Assembly (NCBI GenBank): GCA_943370285.1
Contig: CALRQJ020000009.1
Span: forward strand, 1 to 64,000
Origin: CALRQJ02 sp943370285
GTDB lineage: Bacteria; Bacteroidota; Bacteroidia; Chitinophagales; Chitinophagaceae
Reading direction: 5' to 3'
DNA length: 64,000 nt
Part shown: positions 1-6,511 of the stretch, one piece after another
How positions within the stretch are numbered: position 1 is the first letter of the stretch
How the letters are laid out: each line of letters opens with the position of its first letter
Notes under the pieces: model-generated
What the model was told of the DNA's origin: nothing
Database searches by the model: none
What the model saw: only the letters and a program-made list of their open reading frames with translations
Made by a program: the position numbers and the translations under genes

Positions 1-287
1 GTGCCAGCGACATCAAAGAAGATCGTAACAACGATGATTCGGAAAAAGCTAAGCCGGCAGCAAAACGTGGTGGGGCTTGTAACATCTACTTTACCAACAA
101 CACTTTCTATGCAGTTGACGTGTATGTAGATGGTAATTACAAAGGTGCGGTTGGTTCTTACGGTTCTGGTAGCGTTTCAGTGTATGGTGGTTATACCTCT
201 GTTTACTGTGTTAGCGCAGGTCGTACTAAAGAATGGAGAACTAGTGCAAACTGTAATGCTAATTGGTACTTAACTTTAAACTATTAA
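1..287 (+). CDS. C-terminal part of a small secreted-type protein (partial at window edge)
   Basis: An open frame enters from the left edge and ends at TAA 285-287. The visible 94 residues begin with a charged, low-complexity stretch (about residues 1-22, rich in Asp, Glu and Lys). A compact domain rich in Gly, Tyr, Ser and Val follows, with three cysteines and several aromatic residues (for example YAVDVYVDGNYKG). The alternating aromatic/Gly pattern suggests a small beta-rich extracytoplasmic domain, but I do not recognise a family and the N-terminus with any signal peptide is missing. A strong terminator follows 15 bases after the stop, so this is the last gene of its transcript. Confidence 0.75.
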   Translation, partial: ASDIKEDRNNDDSEKAKPAAKRGGACNIYFTNNTFYAVDVYVDGNYKGAVGSYGSGSVSVYGGYTSVYCVSAGRTKEWRTSANCNANWYLTLNY

Positions 288-302
288 TCAGTACTTAACA
301 TT

Positions 303-341
303 AAAAGCCTGATTATTAATCCTTAATAGTCAGGCTTTTTT
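303..341 (+). terminator. rho-independent terminator after the partial gene
   Basis: A 17-bp stem (AAAAGCCTGATTATTAA pairing with TTAATAGTCAGGCTTTT, one G-U pair) with a 3-nt loop runs into a T-rich tract. It lies just downstream of the partial gene. Confidence 0.85.
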
Positions 342-393
342 AATGCCCACATTTCAACATAGATAATCGTTTCAGATTATAAAATAATAGCTC

Positions 394-2652
394 ATGAAAA
401 AGCAATGCTTCATTACCATTCTTAGTTTATTCATCGTCGCTTTTCAATTACAAGCTCAAACTAAAAGAGCTTTGTTTATTGCAATTGATATTTATCAACC
501 GCAGGGAGAACAGGTTACAGCACCTAACAGAGGTTCTGCCTGGCAAAATTTAAGTGGTTGTGTAAACGATGCTACTGAGGTAAAAGAATTAGTAAGGGCA
601 AAGTTTGGATTTACAAATGAAGCCAATATGGTGTTCATCAAAAACCAAGAAGCTACCCGTACCAGAATTTTGCAAGAGTTGAATCACTTGGTGGATGTAT
701 CTCAAAAAGGAGACATTGTTTTTATTTATTATGCCGGCCACGGTTCTCAGGTAACGAATTCAAAAAGCGCCGAGGCCGACAAGAAAGATGAAACAATGGT
801 GCCTGCAGATGCATACAAAGGAGTGAAAGATATTCGGGATAAAGAATTGGCTACACTGTTTAATAAATTGGTAGAAAAAGGGGTGGTATTAACCGTGATT
901 TATGATAGTTGCCATAGTGGTTCTATTGGTCGTGGAGGTATGGATGACAATCCACCGGTGAAACGTTTTTTACAAGGCGATCCTGCCGATGTAAAAGATG
1001 GCAAAGTATATCCTAGACCGGAAGAGAAAGGAGCATTAATTTTATCTGCTGCGCAGGATGAAGAATGTGCTGAAGAACAAAAAGATGAACATGGAACACC
1101 GCATGGTGCTTTCACCATCGCTTTAATGAAAACCTTACAAACGCTTCCTCCAACAACATCGGTAGATATCATTTTTAAAAGCCTTAGAGGCATACTTAAA
1201 TTTCATGGCAAAGTACAAGAACCCGTTTTAGCCGGTACCGAGCAAAGAAAAAATGGTACTTTATTTGGCGAGGATAGATCCTCTATGAAAAATAATGAGA
1301 CGACAGTTGCCATCATCAATCAAAAAACAAAAGACAATATTGAAATACAGGGTGGTTGGGCAATTGGTATTGCAAAAGATATTGAACTAACTAAACTATT
1401 AGATAGTACAGTTAAAATAAAAGTGGTATCGGTAGAAGGCATTACAAAAAGTACTGCTACACTAATAAGTGGTACTCTAGATAAGATTAAACCCGGTGAT
1501 ATTTTTAAAGTAAGTAACTGGGTAGCTAGCAATGATAACGCATTAACATTTTGGATTCCAACCACCACTTTATCGCAAGAAACCTTAATCAATTTTTCAA
1601 ACAAATTAAAAGAAGAGGCTTCAAAGAACAATAAAATAACTTGGGTCAATGATCCTAAAGCCAGTGTAGCAACGCATACCATTTTCTTTAACAATGGTTG
1701 GTTTATGGGTGAACCTAGTGGTAAAGTTCAGAACTTAGGAAATACTGAAGCTGCGGTAATTCAAGCTGTAAAAAATATCAAAACCACAGCTTCTTTGTTT
1801 ATCTCTTTGCCGGTACCACAAGATGTAGCAAGCTACCTTAAAGAACAGTGGCAATCGTTCAATCTCGTTAAAGCTGCGGCTAATTCATCTGCAGCAACTT
1901 ATCATGTAAGTGGCAGAGTTAATGAAAATGCCATTGAATACAGTTATTACTTGCCTAAGCTCACTCAAAAAGATAATAAATACCTTGGAACCTTACCGGT
2001 GAGAACAAACTATATCAGCTATACTAACCCACAGGCTTGTAAGGACACTTTATTGGATTTATCGCTAAAATTAGGTCGGATACAAACCTGGTTAGCCTTA
2101 TCCTCTCCTGCTAGTGGTCAATCTAATTTCCCCTTCTATTTAGGTGTGAAAAAGTTTAAAGCTAAAAAAGCCATTACCGGAGAAGGTACATTAGCAGTAG
2201 GTGATACGTTAGGTTTTGTATTAGTCAAAGACAAACCCAACGAAAACAATTGGGATTTAGAAAAACGTTTTATCTATGTGTTTAGCATTAGCCAAAGCGG
2301 AAAAATGGAGTTAATCTTCCCTAGAAACGGTAGTGTAGAAAACAGATTACCTGTGGTTGATGAAAAAATTGCAGATGAAACCCAACTCGGACCAAAAGCA
2401 GCAATGGTTATCGATGCTGCAAATGAAACCGATACTTATGTAATGCTAACCTCTGATGCACCAATCACTAACCCAAGTGTATTGGAAGGAGATGCCGTAT
2501 TAACAAGAAGTGTTGGTGGAAGTTGGTTTGATAATATTGCTCAATCCGGAGCTTCAACAAGAGCGGCATTTATAACACCGGTCAATTGGTCTGTAAACCG
2601 AGTGTCTATCAGAACGGTTGAAAAAATTACAAAGAAGCCAATAAAAAAATAA
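394..2652 (+). CDS. Secreted caspase-family (peptidase C14, metacaspase-like) protein
   Basis: A 752-residue protein with a Sec signal peptide (about residues 1-22, ending LQAQ). The caspase-like p20 fold follows: YYAGHGSQ holds the catalytic His (about 116) and IYDSCHSGS the catalytic Cys (about 173), both intact. Bacterial members of this family are predicted Cys endopeptidases, often with Arg/Lys specificity. The long C-terminal part (about 300-752) is not caspase-like; around 610-680 it has a pattern (VGDTLGFVLV, FIYVFSISQSGKMELIFP) resembling DUF4384, a domain often fused to caspase modules. The signal peptide places it in the periplasm or outside. It stands alone between terminators; the substrate cannot be told from sequence. 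Confidence 0.88.
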   Translation: MKKQCFITILSLFIVAFQLQAQTKRALFIAIDIYQPQGEQVTAPNRGSAWQNLSGCVNDATEVKELVRAKFGFTNEANMVFIKNQEATRTRILQELNHLVDVSQKGDIVFIYYAGHGSQVTNSKSAEADKKDETMVPADAYKGVKDIRDKELATLFNKLVEKGVVLTVIYDSCHSGSIGRGGMDDNPPVKRFLQGDPADVKDGKVYPRPEEKGALILSAAQDEECAEEQKDEHGTPHGAFTIALMKTLQTLPPTTSVDIIFKSLRGILKFHGKVQEPVLAGTEQRKNGTLFGEDRSSMKNNETTVAIINQKTKDNIEIQGGWAIGIAKDIELTKLLDSTVKIKVVSVEGITKSTATLISGTLDKIKPGDIFKVSNWVASNDNALTFWIPTTTLSQETLINFSNKLKEEASKNNKITWVNDPKASVATHTIFFNNGWFMGEPSGKVQNLGNTEAAVIQAVKNIKTTASLFISLPVPQDVASYLKEQWQSFNLVKAAANSSAATYHVSGRVNENAIEYSYYLPKLTQKDNKYLGTLPVRTNYISYTNPQACKDTLLDLSLKLGRIQTWLALSSPASGQSNFPFYLGVKKFKAKKAITGEGTLAVGDTLGFVLVKDKPNENNWDLEKRFIYVFSISQSGKMELIFPRNGSVENRLPVVDEKIADETQLGPKAAMVIDAANETDTYVMLTSDAPITNPSVLEGDAVLTRSVGGSWFDNIAQSGASTRAAFITPVNWSVNRVSIRTVEKITKKPIKK

Positions 2653-2668
2653 GCATTGTTTGTTTTCA

Positions 2669-2707
2669 AAAGTCGTCTCTTGCTATTCCTTGAGGCGACT
2701 TTTTTTG
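2669..2707 (+). terminator. Terminator after the caspase-family gene
   Basis: Stem AAAGTCGTCTC / GAGGCGACTTT with one G-U pair, then a run of seven T's, beginning about 16 bases after the stop. Confidence 0.85.
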
Positions 2708-2757
2708 AACATTTTTCATTGAAGTGATGGAGCACTAAGTAAGGTATTACTTGCAAT

Positions 2758-2788
2758 AAAAAACCCTTCTGTTATTAACAGAAGGGCC
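2758..2788 (-). terminator. Terminator for the small lipoprotein gene
   Basis: An almost perfect palindrome (CCCTTCTGTTA / TAACAGAAGGG). Read on the minus strand it is followed by TTTTTTATTG, so it ends transcription from the lipoprotein gene at 2819-2998. Confidence 0.85.
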
Positions 2789-2818
2789 TTCTTGCAAGAA
2801 GTTAGTATTCGTTTAGAA

Positions 2819-2998
2819 TTACTTCTTAGTAGTGTCAGCAGCAGCAGTTGTATCAACAGCAGCAGCAGTTGTGTCAACAGCAGCAGGAGTAGTATCTACT
2901 GCAGCAGCAGGAGAATCAGTTGTAGCTGGAGTTTCAGAACCACTGTTACAAGCAGCCATAAAGCCTGCTACTGCGATAATTGCTAAGAATTTTTTCAT
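2819..2998 (-). CDS. Small Ala/Thr/Asp-repeat lipoprotein (59 aa)
   Basis: A 59-residue protein with a typical lipoprotein signal: MKKFLAIIAVAGFMAAC, with the lipidated Cys at residue 17. The mature part is a low-complexity chain of four imperfect repeats of the type AAAVDTT (about residues 31-57), ending TTKK. No enzymatic motif is present. The gene has its own consensus promoter and terminator, so it is a real, probably well expressed, monocistronic gene despite its length. Short lipoproteins with Ala/Pro/Thr-rich tails are common in Bacteroidota; a role as an envelope spacer is only a guess. The repeats are also visible in the DNA as CAGCAGCAG-type direct repeats, a likely site of length variation between strains. 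Confidence 0.85.
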   Translation of the reverse strand: MKKFLAIIAVAGFMAACNSGSETPATTDSPAAAVDTTPAAVDTTAAAVDTTAAADTTKK

Positions 2999-3030
2999 TT
3001 TTTTTGATTTTGGTTTGTTATTTAACGGCG

Positions 3031-3061
3031 CAAAAGTAAGCGTTCTATAGAATTAGCCAAA
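3031..3061 (-). promoter_or_regulatory. Consensus Bacteroidota promoter for the small lipoprotein
   Basis: On the minus strand TTTG (3061-3058), a 19-nt spacer, then TACTTTTG (3038-3031). This is an exact match to the TTTG / TAnnTTTG promoter of Bacteroidota, about 32 bases upstream of the start codon. Confidence 0.75.
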
Positions 3062-3098
3062 TTTTAACGTAGTTTTTTTTCTTTAGCTTACTCATTGG

Positions 3099-4415
3099 CT
3101 ATTTTTTTCTGAAGAATATTCTGATCGGAACCCCACTAAAGTTGAAATGCTCTCTCAATTTATTTTCCAAGTAATTTTTGTACGGCATTTTAATGTCATC
3201 CGGAAAATTGGTAAAAAAGGCAAAAGATGGAATTCTTGTAGGCAATTGGGTGATGTACTTGATCTTTATGGAATGTCCTCTCACCACAGGTGCATGGTAG
3301 GCTTCTACCGCTTTTAACATCACTTCATTTAGTTGGGAAGTAGATATTTTACGGGTTTTATTTTCAAAGACATCTAACCCTAATTCAATCGCTTTTAAAA
3401 TTCTTGTTTTTTCTTTAGCCGATACAAACAATACCGGCACATCAGTAAATGGGGCTAGTTTTTGCTTCAATTGTTTTTCATAATCTCTAGCCGTGTTTGT
3501 TTCCTTAGCTACTAAATCCCATTTGTTCACCAAGACAACAACGCCCTTGCCTTTTCGAGTAGCCAAAGAAAAAATATTTACATCTTGTGCGGTAATACCT
3601 TTCTCAGCATCTAATACTAAAAAACAAACATCCGCTTCATCCACTGCTTTAATTGCTCTGATGATACTATAAAATTCTAAATCATCTTTTTCTTTACTCT
3701 TCTTACGAATACCTGCTGTATCAATTAATACAAATTCTTTTTGAAATAGATTGTAATGGGTATGAATGGTATCTCTTGTTGTACCAGCAATATCACTTAC
3801 AATAGTTCTTTCCTGACCAATCAATGCATTCAATAAAGAGGATTTACCGACGTTAGGTTGACCAATAATCGCAAATTTTGGCAACTCGCCTTCGGTATAG
3901 TTTTCTTCTTCTTTTTCAGCGGGAATTAAATCAGTAACCGCATCTAAAATTTCACCGGTACCACTACCGCTAATGCTGCTCACAAAAAAGATATGTTCAA
4001 AACCTAAGCTGTAAAATTCAGCGGCTTCCAATAATAATTTACTGTTATCTACTTTGTTCACCACCAAAAAAACAGGCTTGGTAGCTCTTCGCAATAAATC
4101 TGCCATTGCCTGATCTAACTCGGTAATACCAACCGATGCATCAACCATAAAAATGATCGCATTGGCTTCATCAATCGCAATACGAACTTGTTTGCGGATT
4201 TCTCTTTCAAACACATCATCCGAACCGGCTACAAAACCACCGGTATCAATAACATTAAATGTTTTTCCAATCCATTCTGTTACGCCGTATTGACGGTCAC
4301 GGGTAACGCCACTGATATCATCAACAATTGCTTTTCTTTGTTCTAACAAGCGATTAAAGAAAGTGCTCTTGCCCACATTGGGTCTTCCGGTTATGGCTAA
4401 AGTGAAATTACTCAT
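3099..4415 (-). CDS. der: Ribosome biogenesis GTPase Der (EngA)
   Basis: A 438-residue protein with two tandem GTPase domains, the hallmark of Der. The first P-loop is GRPNVGKST near residue 9 with switch DTGG and NKVD; the second is GQPNVGKSS near 185 with DTAG and NKWD. A C-terminal KH-like domain follows, ending with basic residues. Der acts in the cytoplasm in maturation of the 50S subunit. I start at the Met preceding SNFTLAITG (4415), two codons inside the longest frame, because it matches the usual family start. It lies 22 bases downstream of era on the same strand, so the two ribosome-assembly GTPases are probably co-transcribed. Confidence 0.97.
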   Translation of the reverse strand: MSNFTLAITGRPNVGKSTFFNRLLEQRKAIVDDISGVTRDRQYGVTEWIGKTFNVIDTGGFVAGSDDVFEREIRKQVRIAIDEANAIIFMVDASVGITELDQAMADLLRRATKPVFLVVNKVDNSKLLLEAAEFYSLGFEHIFFVSSISGSGTGEILDAVTDLIPAEKEEENYTEGELPKFAIIGQPNVGKSSLLNALIGQERTIVSDIAGTTRDTIHTHYNLFQKEFVLIDTAGIRKKSKEKDDLEFYSIIRAIKAVDEADVCFLVLDAEKGITAQDVNIFSLATRKGKGVVVLVNKWDLVAKETNTARDYEKQLKQKLAPFTDVPVLFVSAKEKTRILKAIELGLDVFENKTRKISTSQLNEVMLKAVEAYHAPVVRGHSIKIKYITQLPTRIPSFAFFTNFPDDIKMPYKNYLENKLREHFNFSGVPIRIFFRKK

Positions 4416-4437
4416 ATTCAAAAACTTTAAATGGTCA

Positions 4438-5310
4438 TTAGTTGTATCCGTATTCCTTTAAATGAAGGTCATTGTCTCTCCATTTAGGTCTAACTTTAAT
4501 GAACAACTGTAAAAATACTTTGTGTTGTAAAAATGCTTCTATATCCTTTCTTGCTAATGTACCAATTTGCTTAATCATCTTCCCCCCTTCACCAATCAAA
4601 ATTACTTTCTGACTGTCTCTGCTCACAATAATATCTGCCTGAATTTTAATCAAGGTATCTTTCTCTTTATATTCATTAACTATCACTGCTGTTTGGTAAG
4701 GAATTTCTTCGCCAAACAGTTCGTAAATCTTTTCTCTGATCATTTCTGATACAAAAAACTTCGACGGCAAATCGGTTAAATCATCTTCAGGATAAAATGG
4801 CTCACCATCCGGTAATAAATCTAATATCGATGTTAGCAATGGTGCAAAATCTTTTTGCTTTAAGGCCGAAAGTGTGATAATCTTTTTGCAATAGGTTTGC
4901 TGACTAAATAGCTTCTCAGCTTCTGCTAATTTGCTCGGTTTTACTTTATCTACTTTATTTAAGATAAGAATACAAGGCACTTTCAATCTTAACTGACTGA
5001 ACATGGCATTGGCTTCTTCTAAATTATCATTCACATCAACAATCAGTAAAGCTATATCGGCATCTTCAAGCGCTGTTTTCACAGCCTGCATCATTCTTTC
5101 GTGAAGTTTGTATTTTGGGTCGATGATACCCGGCGTATCGGATAGGATAATTTGATACTCCCCTTCTTTAGTGAGGAATCCTTTGATGCGATGGCGGGTA
5201 GTTTGTACTTTGTGCGATACAATAGCCAACTTCTCCCCCATCAATGCGTTGAGCAGGGTGCTTTTACCAGCATTGGGTTTACCAAAAATATTTACAAAGC
5301 CAGATTTCAT
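4438..5310 (-). CDS. era: GTPase Era
   Basis: A 290-residue protein of usual family length. It has an N-terminal G domain with P-loop GKPNAGKST (about residue 10), DTPG, and NKVD. The C-terminal KH domain carries the GEGGKMIKQIG loop (about 240-252) that binds the 3' end of 16S rRNA. Era is essential for 30S assembly and acts in the cytoplasm. The start codon follows almost directly after a terminator-like hairpin downstream of tRNA-fMet, leaving a leader of only about ten bases. I see no separate promoter in that gap, so era may depend on read-through from the tRNA promoter. der follows 22 bases later. Confidence 0.97.
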   Translation of the reverse strand: MKSGFVNIFGKPNAGKSTLLNALMGEKLAIVSHKVQTTRHRIKGFLTKEGEYQIILSDTPGIIDPKYKLHERMMQAVKTALEDADIALLIVDVNDNLEEANAMFSQLRLKVPCILILNKVDKVKPSKLAEAEKLFSQQTYCKKIITLSALKQKDFAPLLTSILDLLPDGEPFYPEDDLTDLPSKFFVSEMIREKIYELFGEEIPYQTAVIVNEYKEKDTLIKIQADIIVSRDSQKVILIGEGGKMIKQIGTLARKDIEAFLQHKVFLQLFIKVRPKWRDNDLHLKEYGYN

Positions 5311-5318
5311 CTTGAAAA

Positions 5319-5350
5319 TTAAAAATCCCCAAACAATTGTTTGAGGATTT
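5319..5350 (-). terminator. Terminator-like hairpin between tRNA-fMet and era
   Basis: A 14-bp-arm palindrome (5323-5350). On the minus strand it pairs fully thanks to one G-U pair and is followed by TTTAATTTT, then the era start codon. It would trim or terminate the tRNA transcript while letting some polymerase reach era. Confidence 0.7.
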
Positions 5351-5356
5351 CTTTAG

Positions 5357-5428
<72 letters not shown>

Positions 5429-5467
5429 ATATAAGGAGTTTAAATTATCGCTTTACCTAAAAAATTG

Positions 5468-5500
5468 ACCCCGTAACGCATTTTATTGCTATTGCGGGGT
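5468..5500 (-). terminator. GC-rich hairpin between DUF2807 gene and tRNA-fMet
   Basis: Arms ACCCCG / CGGGGT with an inner GCA/TGC pair. Read on the minus strand it is followed within a few bases by six T's. It probably terminates the upstream DUF2807 gene, but it also lies downstream of a good promoter for the tRNA, so it could act in the tRNA leader. Confidence 0.5.
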
Positions 5501-5501
5501 G

Positions 5502-5533
5502 CAAAGGTAGGGGTATACGTTTTATTGACCAAA
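5502..5533 (-). promoter_or_regulatory. Consensus promoter for tRNA-fMet (and perhaps era-der)
   Basis: On the minus strand TTTG (5533-5530), a 20-nt spacer, TACCTTTG (5509-5502). It fits the Bacteroidota consensus exactly. The first transcribed base would be about 5495-5498, some 70 bases upstream of the tRNA. Confidence 0.7.
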
Positions 5534-5539
5534 CTAAAT

Positions 5540-6262
5540 TTAATCTTCTGTCCGTTTTTTGATAGATGATGCGCCGCTAGCATCTGTTTGTATATTGGCG
5601 GGACTGCCTTTGTAGTAAATACTACTTGCACCACTTGCTTCAGCCTTGATGGTGTTTTTTACTGTTATCCTTACCGTTGATGCACCACTTGCTTCGGCTT
5701 TTAATTCATCGGCTGTAAACTCAAAACTTTTGAAACTACTGGCACCACTTACTTCCAAATTAAACTTTTCTGCTGTTCCGCTTAAGTTTGCGTTAGATGC
5801 CCCACTTACTTCTAATCGTACATTTTCGCCTTTAATGCGTCCTTTAATTTCACTGGCACCGGATACTTCCATTTTTACATCTTTAAATCCAGCTTCGCCT
5901 GAAATACTAATCAAACTTGCACCCGATGCTTCAATTTGTTTGAGTTGTGTATAGGTGATGTAAGCTTTTACTTTTTTAGCTCCCCAACTCCATTTATTCC
6001 ATGCACCACCTTCAATTGAAATTTTTAATATGCCGTTGTTGACTTCAGCTTTGATTTTGCTGATATTTTTTTCATCATCTGTACTAACGGCTACACCTTG
6101 GGTTGTACCTTGACTGAGATAGACTGTTATAGCACCGCTTACTTCAATTCCATTGAATGCTGCTACGTTCCTTACTTCAGCATTGGCATCATGCACCAAT
6201 TCTTGAGCCGATAAACTTCCTACAAAAAATAAAGCAGCAAAAGCTGTAAAAATATGTTTCAT
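5540..6262 (-). CDS. DUF2807 (head GIN domain) envelope protein
   Basis: A 240-residue protein with a Sec signal peptide (to about residue 19, SLSAQ). The rest is a DUF2807 beta-solenoid-type domain. From about residue 110 the motif SGAS recurs seven times at intervals of about 12-20 residues, mostly as EASGAS or EVSGAS, once per predicted coil. Such proteins are common in Bacteroidota and are annotated as putative auto-transporter-adhesin head domains, though no function is established. Expected location is the periplasm or cell surface. It is monocistronic, with a probable terminator at 5468-5500. Confidence 0.88.
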   Translation of the reverse strand: MKHIFTAFAALFFVGSLSAQELVHDANAEVRNVAAFNGIEVSGAITVYLSQGTTQGVAVSTDDEKNISKIKAEVNNGILKISIEGGAWNKWSWGAKKVKAYITYTQLKQIEASGASLISISGEAGFKDVKMEVSGASEIKGRIKGENVRLEVSGASNANLSGTAEKFNLEVSGASSFKSFEFTADELKAEASGASTVRITVKNTIKAEASGASSIYYKGSPANIQTDASGASSIKKRTED

Positions 6263-6331
6263 TGTTTAAGGATTTTGAAGTGAAACGTAACAAAGAATAA
6301 AAGGTTACAGAATAAATATAAAATTCCCCTT

Positions 6332-6339
6332 TACATTTG
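6332..6339 (+). promoter_or_regulatory. -7 promoter element upstream of the TPP riboswitch
   Basis: TACATTTG matches TAnnTTTG. A clear TTTG at -33 is not seen. The position is right for a transcript beginning just before the riboswitch at about 6350. Confidence 0.5.
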
Positions 6340-6352
6340 TGCTGTAATTAAT

Positions 6353-6436
6353 TCCTCGGGGTGCTAATCGCCAAAAGCGAAAGGCTGAGATAATACCCGT
6401 TGAACCTGAACAGGGTAATTCCTGCGAAGGGAAGGC
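6353..6436 (+). promoter_or_regulatory. TPP (THI-element) riboswitch
   Basis: The aptamer core is readable: CTCGGGGTGC at the 5' side, GGCTGAGATAATACCCG with the conserved CUGAGA that binds the pyrimidine of TPP, then ACCTGAACAGGGTAATTCC and TGCGAAGGGAA at the 3' side. It lies on the sense strand about 76 bases upstream of a TonB-dependent receptor. By the known behaviour of THI elements, expression of the receptor should fall when thiamine pyrophosphate is abundant. Confidence 0.95.
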
Positions 6437-6511
6437 GAACTTCTTTTTTAGCGTCCTCTCCATTAGCTGTATCCCCTGTTCCCATTTTTTTAACCGTTAA
6501 ATAAACGTAGA

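Noticed and set aside
394..2652. Caspase-family gene as part of an anti-phage or gasdermin system
   Set aside because: It has a secretion signal, stands alone between terminators, and no pore-forming or sensor gene is adjacent.
2819..2960. CAG-type repeats considered as a CRISPR or satellite array
   Set aside because: The repeats are in frame and code for the AAAVDTT units of a lipoprotein; there are no unique spacers.
2832..3050. Open frames on the plus strand opposite the small lipoprotein gene
   Set aside because: They exist because GCA/CAG repeats stay open in several frames. Lipobox, promoter and terminator all support the minus-strand gene instead.
5646..5954. Plus-strand open frame inside the DUF2807 gene
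   Set aside because: It is antisense to the SGAS repeats; its Ala/Pro/Leu-rich translation follows from that repeat.
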